NCBI GenBank assembly: GCA_026770575.1
Contig: MU657181.1
Span: forward strand, 346,750-410,749
Direction: 5' to 3'
Origin: Pelagophyceae sp. CCMP2097
Lineage: Eukaryota; Sar; Pelagophyceae
Length of the DNA stretch: 64,000 nt
The translations under genes were made by a program, and so were the position numbers. How positions within the stretch are numbered: the first letter of the stretch is position 1; each line of letters begins with the position of its first letter. Below the pieces are notes generated by a model, which was given only the letters and a program-made list of their open reading frames with translations, was not told where the DNA came from and did not search any database. This document shows, in pieces, positions 32,621-43,281 of the stretch.

Positions 32621-33974
32621 TCACTTCTTGGACTTCTTCGGCGGCGGCGGCAGCGCCGCCGTGTCCTCCTCGATCTTGACGGCGCCGACGCCAGAGTGGT
32701 AGTGGCTCGAGAGCGTCGCGTTGTCGACCTCCTCCAGCTGCTCCGCAGTGAGAGGCGGCAGCTCAAAGGCGGCGATGTTCTCCACGAGCTGCGCCATGGA
32801 CCTAGGCGACGGGACATCGGCGTTGGCTCTGGGATCACCCGCGCGACGGCAACATCGTTCTCCCGTTGGAGCCTCTGCTGCACGGCATTGCAGGTCTGGG
32901 GTTTCCGATCCGACGCGGCCGACGGACGTGGCTCCGATGATGACTGCGCCCATGTACTCGCGGTCGCGCGCCCAGACGTACGCCAACTGCGACGCAGTCA
33001 TGCCGTACTTCTTCGCCAGCGCCGCCAGCGCCGCCGCCGCGTCCAGCGATGCCGCCGAGATGTAGCGCGCCCTGCGAGGACGCCGGGTCAAGGGCGTTTG
33101 GGCGTCGCGCGCCGACTCACTGGAAGTCTGGGAACTTGAGGTGGCGGCAGCCGGGCGGCGCGACGGCGGTGCCCTCTGCGGTGCGTCGGATCTTGCCCGA
33201 GAGCGCGCCGCCGGCGAGGCAGCCGTAGGCCATGAGGCCGACTCCCGTCTCTGTGCGCGAGAAGAGCGGCGCGCACGCCTCCGCCGTGCCGTCCTCCTCA
33301 AACTTGCGGTGCAAGAGGGAAAAGTCGTTTTGGATCGTCGCCGGCGGCGGCACACCGAGGCGGCGCGCGGCTTCGAGGAAGGTCGCCACGCCGACGCCGT
33401 TCTCGTTGGACAGGCCCCAAGCCTTGATTTTCTTCGACACCAGCAGCTCGCCGACGGCGGAAACCTGCTCGTCGATCGCGACGCAGTCGCGCTCATTCTC
33501 GCGCTCGTAGGCGCGCGCGCCGAAGACGTTTGTGTAGCGGTCCGGCCAGTGGATCTGGTAGAGGTCGAGGTAGTCGGTCTGCAGCCTCTTCAGCGACGCG
33601 TCGCACGCTCGCAGGATCTGCGCGCGCGTCAGCGACGACGGCTCCTCGGGCACCTCGGCGCCCTCCAAGGCGACGGCGCGCATGGCCGGGATGTGCGGCC
33701 GGCCGGGCCCCGCGACCTTGCTCGCGAGCACGATCTTGCCGCGCCGAGTGGCGTCGGCGGCGAGCCACGTCCCAATGTACTTTTCGCAGTCGCCGTAAGT
33801 CTCTTTCAAAGCCGGGACAGGGTAAAGCTCGGCGGTGTCGATGAAGTTGACGCCGTGGGCCAGGGCGTAGTCCAGCTGCTCGTGCGCCTCCGCCTCGGTG
33901 TTCTGCTCACCCCACGTCATCGTGCCGAGGCAAATCTCGCTCACCTCCAGCACACCGACGAAGCGCATCTTCAT
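32621..33974 (-). CDS. aldo/keto reductase, Tas-like
   Basis: Exons 33974-33121, 33071-32928, 32801-32621; 392 residues. AKR (beta/alpha)8 barrel: SEICLGTMTWGEQN at the start, the catalytic Asp/Tyr in NFIDTAELYP, the Lys in KIVLASKV, TDYLDLYQIHWPDRY, KAWGLSNENGVGVA and QNDFSLLHR; the last exon restores GATSMAQLVENIAAFELPPL. The Tas branch of bacterial AKRs has the same long loop after HWP. It would reduce aldehydes or ketones with NADPH. The C-terminus ends in a basic PPPPKKSKK tail. The ATG at 33974 is chosen; the frame is open upstream to about 34094 without an ATG. Confidence 0.92.
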
Positions 33975-34246
33975 CGCAACGGTGCGGTGGTGCAGCTGCG
34001 TTGCAACGTTGGCAACAGGAAAGGCGGTGGTCGCCGACTCGCTGAAGAAGCGCGCGGATATCGTCAGAAAAGACTCGGAGGGCCGGGCGCTCAAGGGGAC
34101 GGCCTACTCTCTGAAGTGCACTCGGGATCCCGATCGGAGTTGCTCTGGAGTGACCGCCTATAGGACTATTGCCGCGGTGCCCGGGAGTGTGGTCCCGTTC
34201 TGCAATGGCAGCCCGGGTCTTCGAGGAACGCGAGCCACGCTCGCGG

Positions 34247-37200
34247 TTAGTACGTCTCGTGCCAGGCGGGCCCCGCCTGTTCCTTGCTCCGGCGCGCGCG
34301 GATGCGGCGCTTCTCCACGTAGGGGTCGCCAAAGGGCCAAAACTCGTAGCGCTCGGGGAAGTACTTGCCTACGGGGCAGCGCGCCGTCGATTTCCGTCGA
34401 GGACCGCGGGGTTGGGAGACGCCTCGGGTCCATTCGAGGGGACTCGTTTGCCTTTCATCGCGCGCCGCGAATTGCGCTCGACTTGCTCGCGCAGCGACGA
34501 TTCCTCGCGGTCCGAGTCGTCCGAGTCGTCCTGGTGCTTCTTGCCGAGGTCTTCGCCCATCTCGTAGGCGGCTCTTTTAACGGGGTCGCTCAAAGTCGTA
34601 AACGCGTCGTTGACGCGCTGGAACGCCACCGTCGAGCCGCCCGCTCGGTCAGGATGGTACTTCAACGACCGCAACCTGTACGCGCGCTTCAGCTCCGAGT
34701 CACCAACGTCGGCGGTGACGCCCAGGACCGTAAAGTGGTCGATGACCACACTCTCGTCGGAAAAGTCGAGGTGCTGCCCGTTCTCGTCGGCCGCCGGCTT
34801 GGGAGGCGCCTTGTTCGGAGAAGAAGAAGCCTCGTCGTCGCTGCTGGCGCCGTACTCGTCGTCGTGCCAGGCTTTCCGCGCCTTCTTCCCCTGCGCCCGC
34901 TTGGCCTGGGCCTCGGCGCGGACGAGCCACTCGCAGAGGTGCGGCCAGCTGCGGTCGAGGCGCAAGACTTGCACAAAGGCGGCCTTTGCGCGCGCGGGCT
35001 CGTTGGCCTCGAGCAGGATGCACGCGCGGCGGAAGGCTGCTCGCGCGTAGCGCGGGCACAGCGATAGCGCCGCGTCGGCGTCCTCCAGCGCGAGCTTGAG
35101 CGACCGCGCGCGGCGGCGGCAGGCGGCGCGGTTCGAGTGCAGGACGGCCCGGAGCCACTTGTCCGCCGCGCACCCTTGAGTATGGTCCAGCGCTTGGCCG
35201 TACGCGTCTGCGGCGGCGGCAAAGGCGCCGCGCGAGTACGCGTCGTCGGCGATTCTTTTACGGCCGTGCGCCCGGCGTGCGGCTCGGAGGAAGTCGCGCG
35301 CGCATTTCGGCGCCCAGGCGTCGCCGGCGCGCGAGTGCGCCGCCTCTGAAAAGAGTTTGGCGCCGCCACAGCGGTCCGACGCGCGGAAGCCGCACGTGCC
35401 AAGCAAGACCATCGGGCCCGCGTCAACAGGGAAGAGCTCCGCCGCCTACAGCTGCGGTGTCGCCGACGAGGGTAACCGTCAACATGTTGCCGGCAAGGGC
35501 CCTTGCACGGGTCTACGCACCAGCTTGGCCTCGCGTTGCGCCTCTGCGTCGCGGTCGTGGTCGAGGAGCGCCTGCGCCAGCGCGCAACGCAAAGTGCACT
35601 CGTCGCCAGCCTGCGCCGCGCTCGAGGCGTCGCAGATGATCTGCCGCAGCGCGCCGAGCGCCGCGTCGATCGCCGCCATCGAAGTCGCGCCCGCCACCTA
35701 CACAGGAAGAATCACTTCTCCGCGTGCCAACGTCCAGAGAGCGACTTACCGTGAGGCGCGCGGCCACGTCCTGGGCGCGCGAGCCGAGGTCGCCGCGGAG
35801 GAGCGTCACGAGCGGGCTGATGGCAGGCTCGGCCTGCGGATCCCGCGCGGCTGCAGCGATGAGGCGGTCGCGCGCGAGGCGGCGGCGGGCCTGCGCGGCG
35901 CCGGCCTTTGGTGCGGGCTGCGCGTTGAGCCGCGCGTCGTGCTGCGCGTCGCGCTCGCACGCGCGCCACGCCGCGTTGATCGAACCGGCGCTCTGCCCGA
36001 CGACGGCGCCGAGGACCCAGGCGTCGTCCTCGAGGCGGCCGCCAGACTCGGACGGCGGCGTGGCCAAAAAAGACTTGGCCAAGTTTGAAGAATGCAGGGA
36101 GATCCTCTTCTGTTGAGGCGTCAATACACTGCATCGCGAAGACTCGGGCGACCGCGGCGCCAGGACCTGGACGACGGCGCCGTCGAGGTCCGGCGCCGCA
36201 AGGCCGACGAGCCAGGCCGACTCGAGAGCCGCGAACGTCCGGCCGCGCTGGCAGTCGCCGCGGCCGGCGTCCGCCTCGCTGTCGCCGTCGTCGTCGAAGA
36301 GGCCTCGCGCGTCGTCGTCGTCCGCGGCGGCCTCTGGCTCTGCGTTTTCGTCGAGGATCCTGGATTCAAAGGGCTTGTCAAAGTCGGCATCGGCGTCGTC
36401 AATGTCGCGCGGCATTTCGCCGGAAAGATGCAGCGGCGCCTCGCAGCGCGCGGCGTGCCGGGCCTCGACCCAGGCCCCCGAATCGATGCCGAGCCAGCCC
36501 GGCCGCACGTTGACGACGCGCACGTATTCTCCCCGCGCAACAATGTCCGCGTCGGGCGAGTCCGCGTCGGGCTCTTCGAAGGCGGGGCACGATGTGGTGA
36601 TTCGGTAGAGCCAGGCCCCGTCGCCGAGCTTTTTTTCGCGGTCCAGCTGCGCCAGCGACCGCCGCTGCAGGCGCGGCAGGTCGAGGCCCGCCATCGCCTT
36701 AGACACGTTCTGGTCGCGCCACCGTGAAGAGTACCTTAAGTCGTTCACGATGGACATATCCAGCAGAGCAATCACCTACAGATGCGTCTACTACGTGCCT
36801 CGTCCCGAGGCCCTAGAGGCTTCGCGCCTGCCATGGGAGCTCGTCCTCGGCGTCTTCGGCCGACTGCTTCTTCACGACCTGCGTCCGGCCGCGCGACGAT
36901 TCGTCACCGTCGTCCGAGGCGTCGTCGTCCGACGCGTCGTCAAAGGGCCCGCCGCTTTTGCCGCCCGACGTCCCGTGCGGCCAGGGCGCCCAGCGCGTGC
37001 CGGCGCCGGGGATGAGGGTGTTGCGCTCCTTGTGGACCAAACGCTCCCGCTTCGTTTCGTCGACGAAGACCCACTCGGGGCCCTTTGGGCTGTAGTCGCC
37101 GTAGCCGTCGTCGTCGTCGTCGTCGACGCCGTCGCCGAGGACGAGCGTCCAGCCAGAGGCCTCGTGCTTATAGGCGAGGTGCACGACACGGCCGCCGCGC

Positions 37201-37373
37201 AGCACGCAGCGCTCGCGGGCGATGCGCGAGTATATACCGTTCAGTCCTGAAAGAGATGAACCTGTGACGAAGAAGCCTTTGGCCGGCTCGTCGACGTAGA
37301 CGGTGCCCCTCGACCGCGAGCGACGAGGCCCGTCGCCGTAGTTCGCGAGCTCGTTGTTGCCCGACAGCGCCAT
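34247..37373 (-). CDS. TPR and J-domain co-chaperone with a long N-terminal region
   Basis: Exons 37373-36828, 36775-35750, 35697-35521, 35445-34452, 34368-34247; 954 residues. Residues about 650-750 are TPR-like helices (YGQALDHTQG, LHSNRAACRRRARSLKLALEDADAAL). Residues about 816-880 are a J domain with the Hsp70-stimulating HPD (LRSLKYHPDRAGGS). The protein ends GKYFPERYEFWPFGDPY, a tail also seen in DNAJC7-type proteins. The N-terminal 580 residues are unrecognised and carry acidic tracts and DELPWQVIALLDMSIV. Two of the four introns must use GC donors: CAG|GCGCGA at 36827 and AAAG|GCAAAC at 34451. With these, all phases agree, which argues that what looks like separate genes is one. Probable role: Hsp70 co-chaperone. 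Confidence 0.78.
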
Positions 37374-37573
37374 TGCGGCGGCCACGCGAGGGCTGCTGTG
37401 GCCACCAGAGGGCCTTCGGGACGATCCGAACCCCAGTTGACTCGGACACACGTTCGACGACTTTTCAAAATCGACTCCGCAGGCTGGAGATCGGAGACCG
37501 TTCTCACGCTGGCTCCGGCACGACCGGGACGATAGACTAACGATTCCCGATATTACATCACAAGACGGGTCCT

Positions 37574-39009
37574 CTAGCTTTCGGCTTCGACGACAAACTT
37601 GGTGGGCGGCGCCGTTGAGGCCGCCGCGTCCGGGAAGGCAAAGGAGGCGAACGTGGGTCGATTCGGGAGCAGCGCGGCGAGCGAGCGCACGCGCGGGATG
37701 CTGAGGCGCGGGATGCATCGGCGGCGGCGGTGCTTGAAACTGCAGCCGACGGGCCGCACCGCGGCGGCGGCGGGCCGGACCGTTTCAACGACGATGCTGC
37801 CGCTGCGGCGCACCGAGTCGACGACGAGGCTGCCGCTGCGCCGCACAGAGTCGACGACGATGCGGCCCCGGCTCCGCCGCTTGGGGCCCGCCGGCTTGAC
37901 CGCCGATAAGCGGTCCGAGCCATCGTCGGACGTCGACGCGTCGTCCGCCGGCGCCGACGTCGTTTGCGCGGGGGCGTCCCGCGCGGCCGGCTCCTCGGAC
38001 TCAATGTCGACGGCGAAGACGTCTTGCCGCGCGCCGTCTTCGGCGAGGGCGTGTATGCTCAGTCTGACGCCCGAGTCTCGCCAGAAGCGCCGCAGACTGA
38101 CGTCGCGCAGGCCGGGGAGGTTGACCAGCGCCCATTGGGCCATGTCCATGTTGGGCGTATAGTAGCTGACTGTGTAGACGACGCCCGTGCGCAGAACGCC
38201 GTCGTCCGCCGACCCGTCGGACCGGATCACCGTGCCGAGCTGCGGCGGCTCGCCGCCCGCGGGCGTCGAAACGAGGGCCCAGGCGCGCCTGCCCATCGGC
38301 AGCAGCAGGTCCGCCGCCATGAACGCAGTTGTCTCGTCGGTGCCAAACGAATAGCGCAGCGACGGCACGAAGCCGCGCAAAAAGCGCAGCAGGAAGTGCG
38401 CGGCGGCGGCGGCCGCGTAGCCGAGCTGCATCTTCACCGGCGAAGCAGGCGCGTCCGGCGAGTCCGGCGAGTCCCGCGATTCCGGCAAATACGGTGGCAC
38501 GAGCTCGATGGCGAGGGCGAGCGCGCCGGGCGGGTCTTTCAGGAAGACGCCCTGGATCTGGATCTCGAAGACGACCTACGGCGGCCGCGTCGACCAGGGG
38601 ACAAAGGCGGCCTCGACCAGGGGCCTTTCGGTGCCTTTTGTGCGCTCCGCGTTCGCACCTTGCGCGTCTGGAAGAGCGCCGCGTCGTGGTCGGGCGAAAT
38701 GGGGAGGTCGCGGACGAAGACGATGAACGCTCCGTCGAAAAACGCGTTCTTCACCGGGACGAGCGTGTTCGCCGACACGTCGGTGCCGCCGAAGCGCAGG
38801 CGCAGCACGCCTCGCGGAGATTCCTCCTCGGACGACGCCGCCGCCGCCGCGTCGGACCCTGGCGCGCCTCGGACCCTGCGCGACACCTCAGGTTCCACCG
38901 CCTTGCGAGGTGCGCCGCCCCGAGAGGCCCACCGCGGCTTGAGGGCCTGCGCGATGCTGTAGACCACCCACGCGGCCACCACGGCGATGAATATCCAGAG
39001 CTCATCCAT
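37574..39009 (-). CDS. DUF1769-family protein
   Basis: Exons 39009-38659 and 38575-37574; 450 residues. The N-terminus is a membrane anchor (ELWIFIAVVAAWVVYSIA). After the exon junction come FEIQIQGVFLKDPPGALALA, then MQLGYAAAAAAHFLLRFLRG and PSLRYSFG, then TPAGGEPPQLG: the order and spacing of the DUF1769 domain known in fungi and plants, whose function is not established. The C-terminal region has a repeated SVRRSGS[LI]VV unit, partly a 30-bp tandem duplication, and many basic residues. It lies directly upstream of, and in the same direction as, the J-domain gene. Confidence 0.7.
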
Positions 39010-39435
39010 CGTCAAAACGCCTTAACGCTCGCCCGACGAACGATCTGCGATGATTCAAATCGTCGCCCGGGCGGTCCCCGTCGAGCACCGCCGCGGGACT
39101 GCGCGCCGTCGGTATAGGACCGAGAACAGCAGTTGTCTTTGCAGGTCCGGAGGACCACCCTTCTTTCTCAAGCACTGCCAGGACGGCGTCAACGCGTCAA
39201 CGATCGCCAAACGCCACGGAAGCTTCTTCGGACTCAGTTTGACTCTTTTCATTTTTCAAATTTTGGATTTACAATCATTGCAAATCGGTCCCAACGTGAT
39301 ACGTGGGATTTGACGAGTTCCTCGCTTCGCGGGGCTGAGTTGCAACCCCCCGGGCCGCGCTCCCGCTCACGCAAGTTCGATCGGTCCCACTGAGCGTCTG
39401 AAACTTAGTCCGAGTGTGGGTCTCTAGTAGAGACC
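39010..39435. other. intergenic, no gene seen
   Basis: Between the start of the DUF1769 gene and the end of the LHC gene (both minus). No exon recognised. It should contain the DUF1769 promoter. Confidence 0.5.
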
Positions 39436-40806
39436 CTACACATAGGGGAAGCCCTTCTCCAGGAGCGCCGACTGTGTGACGAGGCCGGCGAAGGCGAGCA
39501 TGGCGAGGCGGCAGTGGGTGATCTCGCTCTCCTGCAGGAACTTCTTCGACGTCGGCTTGGCCGTCAGGAAGAGCGGGTCCCAAGCAAAGTCGCCCGCGGC
39601 GCGGTCGCCGCCCTTGGCCGCCTGCACCACGGCGACCGAAGTCGTCAGCTCCAGCGCGAAGACGGCCGTCAGCATGAAACCCATGTTGCCAGACGTCACC
39701 ATGGCGTTGTGCGCCTAATTCGAAAGGCGTAAGCACCGCGCGGCTTTGTCGCGTGCCACTCACGTCGAGCGCGGAGATGCCCGCGTACTTGGCCCCCGGG
39801 AAGTGGATGCCCATGTCGACGGCGATGTAGCCCACGATGGCGAGCATGCACAGGCGGCCGTGCTTCAGCTCCGCCTCGCGCATCCAGTAGAGCATGCTGA
39901 TGCCCTCGGACCGCGACCCGGCAAAGACGCCTATCGGAATCGTGTCTGGCGATACGGCCCAAAGACGACGCCCGGGGACGCCGCAAGACGCGCCGTCGTT
40001 GGAGATGGCGCCCGTGGACGCCATGGACATGGCGGGGACGAGGAGCTCGGCCATGTTCCAATCCTATAGCCGCACGTCAGATTAGTCTTTCGCCCCTATA
40101 CCCGGGAAGAGGCGCAGAAACGCGAGGCATTATTCCACTCACGACCGAGGCGAGGCGGAGCGGGTCGAAGCCGAAGTCGCCCGGCAGCGAGCCTGCGCGA
40201 GTCGCTCGAGGAGGCGCGTCCCGCGCAGCCGAGTCGGGCTCCCTCGAAAATCTGGCCCGACGAACATCGTCTGGCTGAAATAATAGCTGCAGCAGCTGTT
40301 GCGCCCCTCGCGACACGAGAAAGGCGTGTCGCGACGGCTCAAGGCTGGCTGGCATCATCGCCGCTCGTCCGAGTCTCGTCCGAGTGTCCACACGTATATG
40401 ATCTCTGTCGACCGAGCTTTGGTGGCACCCTCGCGTGCGAGGCCCGTCTCCCGGAGCGGTGCTCCTTCGGCGCTCCGCCTCGGACCTCGGACTGTCGAAC
40501 AGCAGTTGAGGACAAAAAGCAAACAAGGCTCACCGTCGCAGTAGGGCGGGTTCTCGAGGAAGGGCATGCCTGCAATCGCAACAGCGCGTGGGGGAGGGCA
40601 GAGGGCGCGTCGACGCGAGGTCGGCCCCTGCCCTGCGCTCCAGGAGCCCTCTTGGACCCCACGGAGCTCTTCGAGGCGGACGCGGGCCTCTGGGGATGTT
40701 TTCCACTCTTCGACTTGGCCGAGAGCGCCATGGCGGCCGCCGGCGCGGCCGGGGCGACGAAGCCCGTCGCGCAGCCGACCATCAGGCATGCAATAGCGCC
40801 CTTCAT
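39436..40806 (-). CDS. light-harvesting chlorophyll a/c-binding protein
   Basis: Six exons: 40806-40707, 40569-40534, 40192-40143, 40063-39994, 39930-39764, 39714-39436; 233 residues. The N-terminus MKGAIACLMVGCATGFVAP is a signal peptide followed by a GFVAP motif for import into a secondary plastid. Helix 1 has EAELKHGRLCMLAIVGYI with the chlorophyll-binding Glu/His and Arg. GDFGFDPLRLA and GDFAWDPLFL are the usual pre-helix loops. Helix 3 reads ESEITHCRLAMLAFAGLVTQ, with Cys where most LHCs have Gly (HGR to HCR). It binds chlorophyll and carotenoid in the thylakoid. Intron 4 (39931-39993) needs a GC donor (GCGCGT) to restore ISNDGVFAGSRSEG. Confidence 0.92.
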
Positions 40807-40951
40807 CGTGCAAAGCTTTTGGATTCGAGCTCAACTTGGCTCTGCGTGTAAATGCAGATCAGTTTCGGCGAAGGGACGCACGCTCCGGGCCGAGTCCTGA
40901 TTTGGCCACCTGGGAGGGGTCGGTGTTCGATGGTATAGACGGTATAGAACC

Positions 40952-41560
40952 ATGATGGGGTCCCTCGTGGATGCGGCGAGCCCGCCCGGGCGACGCGCGC
41001 CGCACTCGCGGGCGCTGGTTGCGTCGACCGCATCGCAAAAGGCGTCGCTCGCAGAACTCGTGCCGGTCTACCGGCGGCACGCCCTGTACGAAGGCGTGAC
41101 TCTAAGCCGGCGAGAAAGCTACTTTGACGTCTCCTGCCGGCCCATCACGAAATGCGCCGAGGACGACATGGAGCTGCTCTCCGACTTGGCCACGTGGGGC
41201 GAGGCGCTCCTCAACGTCTGGGCCGACGGCGCGTACAACTGCGCGCGCTGCAAAGCGGGCCTCTACAGCTCCGATGACAAGTGGCGCGGGCCCTGCCCCT
41301 GGCCGTCTTGGCGCCGCGAGGACGGAAACGTCGAGGCGCTCGAGGTGCTGGGCTACAACAGGTGCGCGCGCCCTGCCTTTTGCATACCTGAAAGCGGCCC
41401 GCCTAGGTACGCGTGCGAGGTCTGCGAGCTCTACTGCGCCAAGTGCTCGCTCTTCCTCGGGCACCGCTTCGAGGACGCCGTAGCTCGGGGCGACACGCAC
41501 GCCGGCGCTCGCTTCCGGCACTGACTCCTGTCGCTGTCGCTGGAATTCGTTCCGGCGTGA
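40952..41560 (+). CDS. msrB: methionine-R-sulfoxide reductase B, selenoprotein
   Basis: Exons 40952-41361 and 41407-41560; 187 residues with selenocysteine encoded by TGA at 41522-41524 (residue 176). MsrB reduces methionine-R-sulfoxide in proteins. Zn-binding pairs CARC and CAKC, the active-site region GPCPWPSW and LGHRFED are present. Right after the TGA the reading frame continues LLSLSLEFVPA and stops at 41558-41560. The TGA falls exactly where MsrB has its catalytic Cys/Sec (human MSRB1: R-F-U-I-F-S-S-S-L-K-F-V-P). A SECIS-like hairpin follows 20 bases after the stop. An automatic call would end at 41524 and lose the catalytic residue. The N-terminal 30 residues are Ser/Ala/Arg-rich and could be a targeting peptide. 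Confidence 0.9.
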
Positions 41561-41580
41561 GTCAACTTCCGCTCTCTGCC

Positions 41581-41648
41581 GCCACGCTTCATGACGGGCG
41601 ACGGCGCCCCAGTTCCTCCGAACCGGCGCCTCGCCCCGATCAGCTGGC
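41581..41648 (+). promoter_or_regulatory. SECIS element in the msrB 3' UTR
   Basis: Helix I pairs GCCACGCT (41581-41588) with AGCTGGC (41642-41648). The quartet strands are ATGA (41591-41594) and GAT (41638-41640). Helix II pairs GGGCGA/TCGCCC and GGCGCC/GGCGCC, about 13 base pairs with one bulged C. The apical loop starts CC and contains a further GTTC/GAAC mini-stem, which is form II of the SECIS. CC in place of AA in the apical loop is known in some SECIS elements. Distance and orientation suit the UGA at 41522. Confidence 0.85.
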
Positions 41649-41839
41649 CCGCACGAAGCCGCCTCTCTGCCTCGTCAGTGCGACGAGCAGTGTGTAATCC
41701 AATGCAACGAATAGATGTGCTCCGCCGTTCTGCCTCGGGCTTCTCGAGACGCGGCACCCGGAGAGCCCTCGTCTTTTGAATTTCTATAAGATTACGCGGG
41801 CTCGCGCGCACACGCGGCGAGCCATGCGGACAGGGGCGC

Positions 41840-43115
41840 TTAAATCGCCTTTTTTTGCGTGGCCGCATCGGCGGCGGGCTTCTTCAGCCCGTCGTTGTAC
41901 GGCCTATAAGTTCCCATGAGTTTGTCCCAGACCATAAAGTATTGGGCCATGTTCGTCTGCGGGTAGCGGTGGTGCATCTCGTGCGCGCCGACGGTGTACT
42001 CGAAGCCGAAGAAGTTGAAGCGCAGGTCGTAGTGAGTGTGGTTGCACAGCGCGAGCATGGCGTACATGACAAAGTGCACCTGCGACGTCGCGCTCATGCA
42101 CGGGGAAGCATGGCAGACGCGCGCTTAGACACCCAGTGCCATGGCAGCCTCGAAACGCACGAGGATGGTCACGGCGTGGACGCCGACGAGCTTGGAGACG
42201 ATGTGCAGCGAGGCCCACAGGCACGACAGGCCTGCGCGGACCGGCGTCGTTGCAAAGCCCCTCGCACGGGCCCTTCTCTGCCTGGCCTCTTCAGCGGCTC
42301 CTCGCTCGGTCCGAGGGCGGGCCGAGCTCTTCAACCGAGTTTTGCGGCGCCACGATGGTGCGTCTACTCTCACGGGGTCTCCACTCACCGAGGACTTGCT
42401 CGATGGGGTGCTCGTTGCCCGCATCGAGGTAGCCGCGCACGGGCAGGTTCTGGCGGTGGTGGTGCTTGTGCACGAAGCCGTAGAGCGGCTTCCAGTGCAT
42501 GAGGCGGTGCGTCGGCGCGTAGAGCGCGTCGTCGCATGCGAAGATGAGATATAAAGCGGGCAGCGTGTTCAGCGCCGACAGTTCGGCGAGGCGCCAGGGG
42601 AACACGCCGGCGAGCGCAAGGCCAATGACGTGCGCCGCGAAGACGAATTCGATGACGGAGTTGATGGAGAGGTACAGCGCGTCGATGGCCTCCAAAGCCT
42701 CGAGGCCCACGGCGCCAGTGTTCTCGCGGTACGCCAGCTTCGTCGTCGCATACGTCCGCGCCAGGAAGCTGCGCGGCGCCGGGTCGGGGTGCGGGCCTGG
42801 AGGGCTCCAAGCGACGATCCCGCCCCGCTTTTGAACGGGAGAGCGCGTCGGGTCGGCGCGGCGGACGCTGGATCTTCACGCTCCGACGATGGCGTCGAGC
42901 AGGGCGAGGCCGGCGCACTTGGCGGCGTATAGCGCGACGAACGGGCCGACGCGCAGCTCGAGCGGGTTGACGAGCGCGAGGAACCTGGCCGGCGAACAAA
43001 GGGCCAGGCCGCCGAGGCTGGCCGAAAAAAGGCCCAGCGCGACGAGCGACTTGCCATGGCGGTACTCCTGCGCCGCGCCCGTAGACGACCGCCGGGCCGC
43101 CGACACCACCGCCAT
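41840..43115 (-). CDS. fatty acid hydroxylase / sterol desaturase superfamily enzyme
   Basis: Exons 43115-42880, 42768-42389, 42231-42161, 42079-41840; 308 residues. The di-iron His motifs are all present: HRLMH (HX3H), HKHHH and, near the C-terminus, HTHYD and HEMHH. Four or so hydrophobic helices (ALGLFSASLGGLALC, FVAALYAAKCAG-like, VIEFVFAAHVIGLALAGV, VHAVTILVHFVMYAML) place it in the ER or plastid envelope. The superfamily hydroxylates or desaturates sterols, sphingolipids or carotenoids; the substrate cannot be told. The donor at 42879 (GC|GTGAAG) and the acceptor at 42769 restore DAIVGAFLARTYATTKLA. Confidence 0.85.
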
Positions 43116-43281
43116 GGAGCGACCGGGCGGTGCGCGGACCGAGCCAGCGCAGAGGGCAGGGCGCGGAAAATCTAGAGATGTTGGATTACTTTAGAGCCTG
43201 AGTTCAGCGATTCAACTTTCTTTCCGACTCCGAGTCCGACGACGCGTCGACGCGGGGCCCTTCGAGGCTTCGTCGGCGGCG

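Noticed and set aside
41591..41779. 62-codon frame downstream of msrB
   Set aside because: Its ATG is the ATGA quartet strand of the SECIS; the translation is low-complexity.
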